This document shows, in pieces, positions 14,787 through 22,566 of a DNA stretch of 59,520 bases (position 1 is its first letter; each line of letters starts with the position of its first letter). This stretch comes from Slackia sp. (lineage in GTDB: Bacteria; Actinomycetota; Coriobacteriia; Coriobacteriales; Eggerthellaceae). The DNA is taken from assembly GCA_030527325.1 (NCBI GenBank), contig JAUNBA010000004.1, positions 1-59,520 of the forward strand. The letters run 5' to 3'. Under the pieces are notes generated by a model. The model made no database searches. It was not told where the DNA came from and saw only the letters and a program-made list of their open reading frames with translations. The position numbers and the translations under genes were made by a program.

Positions 14787-15980
14787 CTAACGTGCAGGGG
14801 CGTCGTGGTACGAGTGCATCAGGTCGGCGAATTTCGGCAGCGCGTTTCGAATGACCTGCGGTTCTACGCAATAGCCGATGCGCACCCATCCGCCCACGCC
14901 GAAGCTGTCGCTGGGCACGATGAGCAGCTCGTGCTCTTTCGCCCGTTGTGAAAAGGCTTGTGCGTCGTCTTCGAGGGCGCGCACCCAAAGGTAGAAGGCG
15001 CCCTGCGGCGCCACGCATTCGTATCCCAATGCGCACAGGCCCTCGTAGAGCGCGTCGCGGTTCGCGCGGTAGGCCTCGATATCGCACGGTTCGTCGACGC
15101 AGCGTTCGATGACGCTTTGGAACAGCGACGGCGCGCACACGTACCCCAGCGCGCGCCCCGCGCCGCAGACGGCCGCGTAGACGGCGCGGCTTTCCTGCAT
15201 CGTGGGCGGCACGAGCACATAGCCGATGCGCTCGCCGGGAAGGCTGAGCGATTTCGAGTACGAGTAGCACACCAGGGTGTTTTCGAAGAGCAGCGGGAGG
15301 AAGGCGGGCTGCGTCGGCCCGTAGACGATTTCGCGGTACGGCTCGTCGGCTATGAGGTAGATGGCGCGCCCGATTTTCTCCTGTTTGCGTCGCAGGATAT
15401 TCGCCAGTTCCACGAGATCATATGTGGGGTAGACCACGCCCGTCGGGTTGTTGGGCGAGTTGACGATGATGCCGCGGGTATTGGGCGTGACGGCCAGCTC
15501 GATGGCGTGCAGATCGAGCTGGAAATCGTCGCCGCGCGCGGGCGCTTCGACGCAGATGCATCCCGCGGTTTCGATCCAGACGCGGTATTCGGGGAAATAC
15601 GGGGCGATCACGATGAATTCGTCGCCCGGGTTCGCCAGGGCGTTGATGCAGATGGAAAGCGAGGCCGCGGCGCCGACGGTCATGTAGACGTGGTCGGCCG
15701 TATACGACGTGCCGAAGCGGCGGTTGAGCGAATCGGCCACGGCGCCGCGCACGCCGGGCGATCCTTGGGCGGGCGTGTAGCCGTGCACGGCGGAGGCCGG
15801 CTTTTCCATCAGGTCGAGGATGGCGCGGCGCACGGCGTCGGGCGCGGGCACGCTCGGATTGCCCAGGCTGAAATCGAATACGTTATCGGGCCCTATTTCG
15901 GCTTTGCGCCGCAATCCGTAGGAGAAAAGCTCGCGGATGGCGGACGGCTCGCTGCCGAGGTCGTGCATGCGTTCGTTCAT
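14787..15980 (-). CDS. Class I/II PLP-dependent aminotransferase (aspartate-aminotransferase-like)
   Basis: A 397-residue fold-type I aminotransferase. Landmarks are FSLGNPSVPAPDAV at the N-terminus, HGYTPAQGSPGVR, the IIVNSPNNPTGVVY substrate/PLP loop, ADEPYREIVYG, and the PLP lysine in YSYSKSLSLPGERIGY (SxSKxxSxPGxRxG pattern). The arginine that binds the substrate carboxylate is probably in the C-terminal VRIGYCV region. The acceptor specificity is unknown. ATG 15980 has an AAGGAGCC SD. It is alone on its strand between an unrelated gene and a converging terminator. Confidence 0.85.
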   Translation of the reverse strand: MNERMHDLGSEPSAIRELFSYGLRRKAEIGPDNVFDFSLGNPSVPAPDAVRRAILDLMEKPASAVHGYTPAQGSPGVRGAVADSLNRRFGTSYTADHVYMTVGAAASLSICINALANPGDEFIVIAPYFPEYRVWIETAGCICVEAPARGDDFQLDLHAIELAVTPNTRGIIVNSPNNPTGVVYPTYDLVELANILRRKQEKIGRAIYLIADEPYREIVYGPTQPAFLPLLFENTLVCYSYSKSLSLPGERIGYVLVPPTMQESRAVYAAVCGAGRALGYVCAPSLFQSVIERCVDEPCDIEAYRANRDALYEGLCALGYECVAPQGAFYLWVRALEDDAQAFSQRAKEHELLIVPSDSFGVGGWVRIGYCVEPQVIRNALPKFADLMHSYHDAPAR

Positions 15981-16112
15981 GATGGCTCCTTGCTTCGTGC
16001 GCGATCGTGCCGAAACGACGACTATACCGGCCGGCGTTCCATCGTTTTCGCCGCGTGCGGCCCTGCGTTCGCCTTCGCGCGCGCCGTATCGGCTTGCGGC
16101 GGGCGTTTCGAC

Positions 16113-16547
16113 TCAGCGCAGCCTCGTTTGGATAAGATGTCTGAGGGCCTCGATGGCGTGCCCGCGAAAGATCGCGCGGGGCCCTGCGTATGCCATGCAG
16201 ACGCGTTGCCAGGCGGCTTCGTCGGGGGCGTAGCAGTGGTTGGCGCAGGCTTTGCAGGCGGGACGGGGGTCGCGTGTGCACAGGGCGCGGCGCACTTCGC
16301 CGTAGCGTACGTGCATGGCGCATTCGGGGCAAAGGCGCGGAACCTTGCGCGCGGGATAGACGCCCGCGTCGACGGCGCGGCTCGTAAGGGGCAGGCGCTC
16401 TTCGCGCGGATGGTGGTCGGCGCAGTAGATCTCGGCCATGCCGGCGAGCGTGACGATATCGCGCGCCGTGTCTTTATCGCGGAATCGCTCGAGGATGGCG
16501 TCTCCGAGACGCTCGTAGCTTCGTTCGATGATGTCGGCGGTGTTCAT
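16113..16547 (-). CDS. Nitrous-oxide-stimulated-promoter (NOSp) family protein
   Basis: A 144-residue soluble protein. It matches the Cys-rich NOSp family: an N-terminal helical region with YCADHHP, then LCPECAMHVRYG, ACKACANHCYAPDEAAW and a VCMAYAGPRAI ending. The conserved CxxC plus CxxCxxHCY cysteines look metal-binding. The family's biochemical role is not established. The start at 16547 has an AAGGAG SD. It lies 38 bp downstream of the DUF1836 gene on the same strand, so they form a likely two-gene operon. Confidence 0.75.
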   Translation of the reverse strand: MNTADIIERSYERLGDAILERFRDKDTARDIVTLAGMAEIYCADHHPREERLPLTSRAVDAGVYPARKVPRLCPECAMHVRYGEVRRALCTRDPRPACKACANHCYAPDEAAWQRVCMAYAGPRAIFRGHAIEALRHLIQTRLR

Positions 16548-16585
16548 GGCGTGCTCCTTGCGGGCGGTTGCGTGCGTCGGCGGCT

Positions 16586-17275
16586 TTACGCCTCGCCCGC
16601 GCGTTCGAGGCATTTCTCTATGTATATGTTGTTCGCGATGGCGGTGGCGGCGGCCACCATGAGGTGGCGTTCCGGGTTGATCGCATCGGTATGCGCGATA
16701 TGCAGCGAGAACGACACGCCGCTCGGCTGGTCTATCTCCAGGTCGCTCAAGGCGCAGCTGTGCGCCGCGCCGCAGAACAGCGTGCGCAGGCTCTCCTCCA
16801 TGGCGGTGCAGAAGAAATCGTAGGCGCGCTCGGTGGAGTAGGCGGCGGCTTGCATGGCCAGCAGCCGTTTGATGTCGGCGACGCCCACGGCGCGCTTCAT
16901 GAGGCAGATTGAGATGAGCAGCGCCACATGCTCGCGTCCGTAGCGCTTGTGCGCCGGCGCGGGGATGATCTTCTGCTTGACGTAGTTGTTCACCATAGAC
17001 GAGGTGAGCAGCTTCTCGTGCGCGGGGAACAGCGGGCGCAGGCGGTCGTCCACGTAGGTGAGCACCTGGTCCATGTACAGCTCGATGCCGGGAATCTCGC
17101 GATACCGGGGCAGATGGAGCGTTTGGATATAGGCGGCCAGGCCCGCGTCGGCGTCGATGACGGTCGAGCTCGCCGCGGGCCGTTCGTTCGCGGCGAGCTC
17201 GACCGTCACATGCCCGTCCGCGCGCTCCGATGCGGGTTTCGGATGCTTGGTTTTCATGATGGCGGTATCTTTCAT
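16586..17275 (-). CDS. DUF1836 domain protein, probable DNA-binding regulator
   Basis: A 229-residue protein. After a charged N-terminal ~45 residues comes the DUF1836 core: IPGIELYMDQVLTYVDDRLRPLF, LTSSMVNNYVKQKIIPAPAHKRYGREHVALL, then SICLMKRAVGVADIKRLL. The MVNNYVKQ...KRYGREH part looks like a winged helix-turn-helix related to MerR-type N-termini. Family members are presumed transcription regulators. It is divergent from DegV (152 bp between starts) and upstream of NOSp. The start is uncertain: ATG 17275 has only weak SD, with ATG 17257 and GTG 17305 as alternatives. Confidence 0.7.
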   Translation of the reverse strand: MKDTAIMKTKHPKPASERADGHVTVELAANERPAASSTVIDADAGLAAYIQTLHLPRYREIPGIELYMDQVLTYVDDRLRPLFPAHEKLLTSSMVNNYVKQKIIPAPAHKRYGREHVALLISICLMKRAVGVADIKRLLAMQAAAYSTERAYDFFCTAMEESLRTLFCGAAHSCALSDLEIDQPSGVSFSLHIAHTDAINPERHLMVAAATAIANNIYIEKCLERAGEA

Positions 17276-17361
17276 GTCCGTTAGCTTACCAATGCGTTTT
17301 CGCACGTCAAACGCGGGTGAGAAAGTTTTTCCGAACGTTCATGTTTAAAATCCCCATTGCT

Positions 17362-17408
17362 TGACGCGCTGTGTATCATCGCATAATCTAGTATTCATTA
17401 CTAGATTA
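17362..17408 (+). promoter_or_regulatory. DegV promoter with an overlapping palindromic operator
   Basis: TTGACG (17362-17367), 17-bp spacer, TAATCT (17385-17390). An 8-bp perfect inverted repeat, AATCTAGT (17386-17393) and ACTAGATT (17401-17408) around a 7-bp centre, overlaps the -10 and the expected start point. This is the classic position for a repressor site; the divergent DUF1836 protein is an obvious candidate to bind it (inference). As RNA it could alternatively form a 5' hairpin. Confidence 0.5.
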
Positions 17409-17426
17409 CCGAAAGAAGAGGACCAC

Positions 17427-18287
17427 ATGGAACCTGTGCAGAAAATAGCCGTCCTTACCGATTCGTGCTCGGATGTCCCCGTGGCTCTTGTCGAAGAGCT
17501 GGGAATCCATGTGGTGGCTCTGCATATCAACTATAAAGACGCCACGTACCGCGATCGCGTCGATATCCAGCCCGAAGAGGTGTACGCGCGCTTCTCCGAG
17601 GAAATCCCGCGCACGTCCACGCCCGCGCCCGCCGATGTGGCGGCGGCGTTCGACGCCATTGCGGCCGAAGGGTGCACCCATGTGGTGGCCACGGCCATCT
17701 CGTCGAACCTTTCGGCCACGCACGACCTCATCAAAAGCGTCGCGACGGGCTACGGCAATCTGACGGTCGAGGTGGTCGATACGAAGAATATCGGCCTGGG
17801 GGCGGGCCTTTCCGCGCTTGCCGCCGCCCGCGCCGTGCGCGACGGCGCTTCGTTCGAGCAGGCGGTCGAAGCCGCCTATGCGGCTTCGCGCAACGTGCGC
17901 GCGTTCTTCTGCGTGGATACGCTCGATTATCTGTACAAGGGCGGCCGCATCGGCAAGGCTATGTACCAGATCGGCTCGGCGCTCGACGTGCGTCCCGTGA
18001 TCGCCTGCAACGAAGAGGGCGTGTATGCGCCGGTGGCCAAGGCGCACGGCCGCAAGGCGTCGCTGAAAAAGGCGCTGGCGCTTACGAAAAAGCACGTCGG
18101 CGACGCGCGCCGCTACCGCATCGCGGTGGTGCACGGCGGCGCCGAGGAAGAGGCGCGCGCCCTGCTCGAGGCTCTCAAAGACGCGCTGCCCGATGCCGAA
18201 GAGGCGCTGTTCGAGCAGATTTCCCCCGCCCTGGTGGTGCACACGGGCCCCGGCCTGATCGGCATCGGCGCCGAAGTCATCGAGTAG
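17427..18287 (+). CDS. DegV family fatty-acid-binding protein
   Basis: A 286-residue cytoplasmic protein with the full DegV two-domain plan. The N-terminal IAVLTDSCSDVP holds the Ser/Asp-rich loop. The central TSTPAPADVAAAF and AISSNLSATHDLI follow. The C-terminal domain has TLDYLYKGGRIGKA, a hallmark of the family. DegV proteins bind fatty acids; in Gram-positives the FakB members feed fatty acids to the FakA kinase, but no fakA is in the window. ATG 17427 has a GAAAGAAGAGGA SD. It has its own promoter with a palindromic site. Confidence 0.9.
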   Translation: MEPVQKIAVLTDSCSDVPVALVEELGIHVVALHINYKDATYRDRVDIQPEEVYARFSEEIPRTSTPAPADVAAAFDAIAAEGCTHVVATAISSNLSATHDLIKSVATGYGNLTVEVVDTKNIGLGAGLSALAAARAVRDGASFEQAVEAAYAASRNVRAFFCVDTLDYLYKGGRIGKAMYQIGSALDVRPVIACNEEGVYAPVAKAHGRKASLKKALALTKKHVGDARRYRIAVVHGGAEEEARALLEALKDALPDAEEALFEQISPALVVHTGPGLIGIGAEVIE

Positions 18288-18425
18288 GCGCAGAACGGTT
18301 TTTCTTGTTCCATTCGGCATCCGCCGGCGCCCGTTTTGCCGCGGCATCGTACAATGACGTCTCGAACGGCGGGCGCATGCGGGCCCGCCGCCTGGGAAGT
18401 TCACGCGTGAAAAGGAGCGCAAAGC

Positions 18426-18941
18426 ATGGATCGCAAGGTATACGAACTGATCAACGACCAGATCAACGCTGAGCTGTACAGCGCGTATCTGTATATGTCG
18501 TTCGCCGATTACTACCAGGAACAGGGTCTTTCCGGTTATGCGAACTACTACATGATCCAGGCTGCCGAAGAGCGCGATCACGCGCTCATTTTCCGCAACT
18601 ACCTGCACGATAACGGCGAGAAGATCAAACTGGGCGCCATCGCCTGCCCCGATAAGCAGTTCGACGATTTCATGGGCCCGCTCGAAGCGGCCTACGAGCA
18701 CGAGCGCTACATCACGGCGCGCGTGAACGAGATCTACGCGGCGGCTTCCGAGGTGAAGGATTACCGCTGCATGAAGTTTCTGGATTGGTTCATCGACGAG
18801 CAGATGGAAGAGGAAACCCACGCCGACGACATGATCACCAAGATGCGCCTGTTCGGCAGCGACGCCAAGGCGCTCTACGATCTCGATCGCGAATACGCCG
18901 CTCGCGCGTACGTGACGCCGAGCCCTCTGGCCAACGCTTAA
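18426..18941 (+). CDS. ftn: Ferritin
   Basis: A 171-residue four-helix-bundle ferritin. Ferroxidase-site residues are in place: NAELYSAYLY (Glu16), AAEERDHALIF (E-x2-H), YEHERYI and DEQMEEETHADD. No haem-ligating methionine typical of bacterioferritin was seen. It stores iron as ferric mineral and protects against oxidative chemistry in the cytoplasm, fitting an anaerobe. ATG 18426 has an AAAAGGAG SD; a TACAAT -10-like hexamer lies at 18350. A terminator follows at 18970. Confidence 0.95.
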   Translation: MDRKVYELINDQINAELYSAYLYMSFADYYQEQGLSGYANYYMIQAAEERDHALIFRNYLHDNGEKIKLGAIACPDKQFDDFMGPLEAAYEHERYITARVNEIYAAASEVKDYRCMKFLDWFIDEQMEEETHADDMITKMRLFGSDAKALYDLDREYAARAYVTPSPLANA

Positions 18942-18969
18942 GCCGTTCCGTTTCTGCATACTTCGTTCG

Positions 18970-19004
18970 AACGCGCCGCCTTGCTGCGGCGCGTTTGCGT
19001 TTTT
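18970..19004 (+). terminator. Terminator after ferritin
   Basis: AACGCGCCGC with GCGGCGCGTT around a 6-nt loop, then TGCGTTTTT. Confidence 0.8.
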
Positions 19005-19075
19005 CGCGCATCATCGGGCGTTTCGTTCGGTGCGTCGGAGTACAATGACGCAAAAACGCATACGAAAGGGTGTCT

Positions 19076-19612
19076 ATGACGGTCGGTCTTGGGGTGGATA
19101 TCGTCGAAATCAAGCGTATCGCGGCCATACTCGCGCGCTCTCCGTCGTTCGCGCGCAGGGCGTTTACCGCCGACGAACAGGCCTATTGCAACGCGCGATC
19201 CGACCCCGCCCCGCATTACGCGGCCCGTTTCGCCGCGAAGGAAGCCGTCTGCAAGGCCCTGGGAACGGGCATTTTATCTCAGGGCGTGCGCATGACCGAC
19301 GTCGAGGTGGTGCGCGATACGCGGGGCAAGCCCGCCGTTGCGTTGCACGGGGCCGCCCTGCAGGCTGCCCGCGCCCAGGGCGTGGTCGACATCCCGCTTT
19401 CTTTGACCTATACGCATGCCGTGGCGGTGGCCAACGCGGTCGCCATCACCGAACGCGATCGCGCGCCGCGCGACAAGCGCCGCGACGAAAAAGACGAGCT
19501 GGCACAACGTTTCAAGGACATGCGGTCGGCGCTCGACGAGCTCGGCGCCGAAACCGCGGCCGGGGTCTGCGGCGCGGCCGCGGACTATTCCGATACGAAA
19601 GGCGGGCTGTAG
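19076..19612 (+). CDS. acpS: Holo-[acyl-carrier-protein] synthase with C-terminal extension
   Basis: A 178-residue protein. The first ~125 residues are a complete AcpS: GLGVDIVEIKRI with the magnesium-binding Asp, then ARFAAKEAVCKALGTGI. It transfers phosphopantetheine from CoA to apo-ACP. Typical AcpS is about 120-130 residues; here about 50 extra, highly charged residues (ERDRAPRDKRRDEKDELAQ and onward) follow. ATG 19076 is preferred over GTG 19070. It overlaps the nnrD region closely (1-bp gap), a conserved pairing in many bacteria. Confidence 0.9.
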   Translation: MTVGLGVDIVEIKRIAAILARSPSFARRAFTADEQAYCNARSDPAPHYAARFAAKEAVCKALGTGILSQGVRMTDVEVVRDTRGKPAVALHGAALQAARAQGVVDIPLSLTYTHAVAVANAVAITERDRAPRDKRRDEKDELAQRFKDMRSALDELGAETAAGVCGAAADYSDTKGGL

Positions 19613-19613
19613 C

Positions 19614-20531
19614 ATGAAATCCATCACGTCGAAAAAGGCCGCCCACGCATTGCCGTCGCTGCGGGCCGACGTCAACAAGTACACGCGCGGCGTATGCGAG
19701 CTGGTGGTGGGAAGCGAGCGTTTCGTGGGGGCGGCGGTGCTGGCCGCGTCGGCGGCCAATCGCATGGGCGCGGGGTATGTGAAGGTGTATTCCTGCGATG
19801 CGGTGGCCTCTGCGCTGCATGTGGTCCAGCCGTCGTCGGTGGTGCTTCCCATGCAGGCCTATGTGAACGATTTCCATGCGCAAGACGAGCGTAACCCCCG
19901 CGCCACGGTGGTGGGCTGCGGCATGCGCAATACCGCGGCCGAGGTGAAAACGACGATTGACGTGCTTTCCTATACCGCGGCGCCCGTCCTGGTGGACGGC
20001 GGGGGCTTGGCGGCGCTTGCCACGCCCGAGGGATTCGCCGCCGTGCGCAACCGTTTCGTCGAAGGGTATCCGACCGTTATCACCCCGCATGGCGGCGAGG
20101 CGTTTCGTCTGATGCGCTGGCTTGCCGAAAAGCCTGAAACGGTGCGTGATCCCGATCGCTGCTCTCCGAACGAGACGGCGCTCGCGTTGGCGGACGCATT
20201 CGGCGCAATCTGCGTGCTCAAAGGCCCCGATACCTTCATCGCATCGGGCGACGAGACGGCGCCCGAGGAAGTGACGGTCATGCTGCAGGGCACGCCTGCG
20301 CTGGCCAAAGCGGGAACGGGCGATATCCTGGCGGGCTGCATCGGCGCGTTGCTCGCCCAGGGCGTCGATGCGTTCGACGCCTGTATGGCGGGCACGTTCG
20401 TGCATGCGCGTGCGGGCATGTTGGCGGCGGTCGACCATGACGAGTTCTGTGTCACGGCCGAAGACGTGTTGGGTCATCTTGCGCCGGCGGTCGGGTCGCT
20501 TTTACGCAAGGTGAGGAAGGAAGAAGGCTGA
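19614..20531 (+). CDS. nnrD: ADP-dependent NAD(P)H-hydrate dehydratase
   Basis: A 305-residue ribokinase-fold enzyme matching the YjeF C-terminal domain. It has the nucleotide-binding AKAGTGDILAGCIGALLAQG, the VITPHGGEAFRLM loop and VLKGPDTFIAS. It repairs hydrated NAD(P)H using ADP or ATP. The usual epimerase domain (NnrE) is absent, so either it is encoded elsewhere or only the dehydratase step is carried out here. The start follows the acpS stop by one base and the gene is followed one base later by the HdeD-like gene: a tight acpS-nnrD-hdeD operon. Confidence 0.9.
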   Translation: MKSITSKKAAHALPSLRADVNKYTRGVCELVVGSERFVGAAVLAASAANRMGAGYVKVYSCDAVASALHVVQPSSVVLPMQAYVNDFHAQDERNPRATVVGCGMRNTAAEVKTTIDVLSYTAAPVLVDGGGLAALATPEGFAAVRNRFVEGYPTVITPHGGEAFRLMRWLAEKPETVRDPDRCSPNETALALADAFGAICVLKGPDTFIASGDETAPEEVTVMLQGTPALAKAGTGDILAGCIGALLAQGVDAFDACMAGTFVHARAGMLAAVDHDEFCVTAEDVLGHLAPAVGSLLRKVRKEEG

Positions 20532-20532
20532 G

Positions 20533-21123
20533 ATGAGCGATATCCGCATAGAGCTGCTTGATTCGCGCGACGAGTTCAGGCCGGGGCGCAGCGGCGGTTC
20601 GGTCAATTGGATGCAGCTTATCGCGGGCGTGCTGCTGGCGGCGTTCGGCTTGGTGTGCGTCTTTTGCCCGCTCGAGGTGCTCATGGGGTTCAACGTGGTG
20701 GCGGCGCTGCTGGTCATAGCCGCAGGCGCCATCAACCTCGTCGCGTACATACGCGCGCGCAACACGCTGTTCGAGCAGAGCGGCTGGAGCCTGTTTTTTG
20801 CCGTCATGCTGCTGGGCATCGGCGTGGTGCTGGCCGTGTTTCCCATGGTCGGCGTGGCGTTCATGGGATGGGCCATCGGGCTGGGCGTCGCCTTGTTCGG
20901 CGCGGTGCAGCTGGCCGCCGCGCGCCGCTTCCGCACGCTTGCGGCGGGCATCGGCGCCATGGTGACCGTGTCGGGCGTCATCGAGCTGGTGTTGGGCGTG
21001 CTGCTGTGCATCTGGCCCGCGTATCTCGGCGTGTTCATGGGGCTGTTCGCCTGCGTGCACGCCGTCGACATGATTGTGTTCAGCCTTCCTATCGGACGCG
21101 ATAGGACCAATACGCTCTGGTAG
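20533..21123 (+). CDS. HdeD-like DUF308 membrane protein
   Basis: A 196-residue protein with about six hydrophobic helices in the DUF308/HdeD pattern: repeats of the type LIAGVLLAAFGLVCVF and LLGIGVVLAVFPMVGV, each pair forming a helical hairpin. A ~25-residue charged N-terminus precedes the first helix. HdeD is linked to acid tolerance in E. coli, but most homologues have no assigned role. It is translationally linked to nnrD and ends 7 bp before the NrfD gene, where base composition changes sharply. Confidence 0.8.
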   Translation: MSDIRIELLDSRDEFRPGRSGGSVNWMQLIAGVLLAAFGLVCVFCPLEVLMGFNVVAALLVIAAGAINLVAYIRARNTLFEQSGWSLFFAVMLLGIGVVLAVFPMVGVAFMGWAIGLGVALFGAVQLAAARRFRTLAAGIGAMVTVSGVIELVLGVLLCIWPAYLGVFMGLFACVHAVDMIVFSLPIGRDRTNTLW

Positions 21124-21130
21124 CGGCGTC

Positions 21131-22033
21131 ATGGCGAGTTCGTTTATCGCATGCTACCTGTTTCTCGCCGGCGGCGGGGCGGGCGCTTTTCTTATTGCGG
21201 CCGTGGTCGATGGTGCATTGAGATTCAGGAGCACGGAGTGTTTTCGGCGACTTAGTCCTCTGACCGATCCCGGTTTGGCTCTTGGCCCGGTCGTTGTTGC
21301 TTTTGGGTGCGTGTTCCTCTTGTGCGACCTGGGGTCTCCCGGGAAGGCATTTGCCGTGTTCGCGGGTCCGCCGCGCAGCTTGCTTGGATGGGGGGCGTGG
21401 TCGGTGGTTGTCTTTTGCGCGAGCGCGTCGGGCGCTTGGCTTTGCGGTCGTTCGTCTCGGCCATTCTTGTGCCGCTGCGCGGAGCCTGTGCTGCAGATAG
21501 CGGCATGCATGTCCGCAGCGTTCGTTGCGGGCTATTCCGGTGTGTACCTCTCGTTGTTTCCTGCTGTTCCATTTCTGCACACGCCCTGGATTCCTCTATT
21601 GTTCGTTGCCTCTGCATTTGCTACGGGGATGGGACTGCTTGTTGTGACTGCCTTCGTTCGCCACAATGTCGAAGGCGTAGCGGATTCTATGGGCGGGCTG
21701 TCTCGCGTCGATGCGTGTCTGACGATCTTCGAGGCGGCGGCGTTGCTTTCGTTTTGCATCGATTCCGTTATGGCGGGCGATGTCGTGTCGTGCTCGCTTG
21801 AGATGATGGTCTCCGGCCCCATTGCTCCTGTTTTTTGGCTGGGGGTAGTAATATGCGGCCTCGTGTTTCCCTTGGCGGCGGACATCGTTTCTCGTCACGT
21901 TTCATCGCCGCCGCTTTTGGCGGTAGCGGGTTGCTCGAAGATGGTCGGCGGCTTGTGTCTACGTTTTGTCGTTCTGCTTGCCGCGGTTCGTTACGGAATG
22001 GTCAATATGAGCGTGCAGTCGTTTTGGATGTAG
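21131..22033 (+). CDS. NrfD/PsrC-family membrane subunit of a respiratory oxidoreductase
   Basis: A 300-residue integral membrane protein with about eight to nine helices. The N-terminus ACYLFLAGGGAGAFLIA is the NrfD-family signature, and AFGCVFLLCDLGSPGKAF and SLLGWGAWSVVVF follow the typical second and third helices. It would exchange electrons between menaquinol and an exported Fe-S/molybdenum enzyme. Its likely partners, the molybdopterin and ferredoxin subunits, are encoded 2-5 kb downstream on the same strand, separated by a regulator and an SPFH gene. No clear SD precedes ATG 21131, which suggests coupling to the HdeD-like gene 7 bp upstream. GC content drops here compared with its upstream neighbours. 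Confidence 0.8.
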   Translation: MASSFIACYLFLAGGGAGAFLIAAVVDGALRFRSTECFRRLSPLTDPGLALGPVVVAFGCVFLLCDLGSPGKAFAVFAGPPRSLLGWGAWSVVVFCASASGAWLCGRSSRPFLCRCAEPVLQIAACMSAAFVAGYSGVYLSLFPAVPFLHTPWIPLLFVASAFATGMGLLVVTAFVRHNVEGVADSMGGLSRVDACLTIFEAAALLSFCIDSVMAGDVVSCSLEMMVSGPIAPVFWLGVVICGLVFPLAADIVSRHVSSPPLLAVAGCSKMVGGLCLRFVVLLAAVRYGMVNMSVQSFWM

Positions 22034-22053
22034 GCTCCGTGCTGGATGGAGCC

Positions 22054-22078
22054 CGATATTTGCACCGTGGTAATATCG
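22054..22078. promoter_or_regulatory. Operator-like palindrome before the GntR gene
   Basis: Arms CGATATT (22054-22060) and AATATCG (22072-22078) flank an inner ACC-GT-GGT palindrome. It lies 47 bp before the GntR start, the right place for autoregulation. A short hairpin GGCTCC/GGAGCC (22033-22053) just precedes it at the end of the NrfD gene. Confidence 0.45.
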
Positions 22079-22124
22079 TGCATCAGGGGGAAGGGAAGGC
22101 TTCGATGAACGGAGGACGTCGCCT

Positions 22125-22520
22125 GTGAATGAGCTGGGCGTATTTCATATTGACGAGGCAAGCGGGGTTCCCCTTTGGATTCAGATTAGAAAACGTCTTG
22201 TATTTTTGATCACGTCGGGCCGTTTTGCGCGAGGCGAGAGATTGCCTTCGGTGCGCGAGCTTTCGGTAAACTTCGGGGTTAATTACAACACGGTGAATAA
22301 GGTCTATCAGGACCTGGAGCGCGACGGGTATATTTTCACGAAGCGTGGTTTGGGGACGTATGTTTCGGAGACGAAGGATTTTGCTTCGACTGATTTCGAT
22401 GATGAGATAGTGGCGCTTGCCGGAAAGCTTGTCGATACTGCCGTGGGGAAAGGTATGGCCATCGACGACGTAATGGAATTGGTGCGTGATCAGTTTGCCA
22501 AGGTCGAGCGCCGGATGTGA
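22125..22520 (+). CDS. GntR-family (YtrA subfamily) transcription regulator
   Basis: A 131-residue protein with a GntR winged helix (VPLWIQIRKRLVFLITSGRF, LPSVRELSVNFGVNYNTVNKVYQDLERDGYI, RGLGTYV) followed by only ~45 residues of helices, the short tail of the YtrA subgroup, which lacks a ligand-binding domain. YtrA proteins usually repress adjacent transporter operons. A GTG start at 22125 is supported by GGAGG 8 nt upstream. It sits between the NrfD gene and the SPFH gene in lower-GC DNA and probably controls this island, perhaps through the palindrome at 22054. Confidence 0.85.
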   Translation: MNELGVFHIDEASGVPLWIQIRKRLVFLITSGRFARGERLPSVRELSVNFGVNYNTVNKVYQDLERDGYIFTKRGLGTYVSETKDFASTDFDDEIVALAGKLVDTAVGKGMAIDDVMELVRDQFAKVERRM

Positions 22521-22566
22521 TTGCAGAGGGCATTCGTTTAACGACGTGGCATGGAGAGGGGATGGC

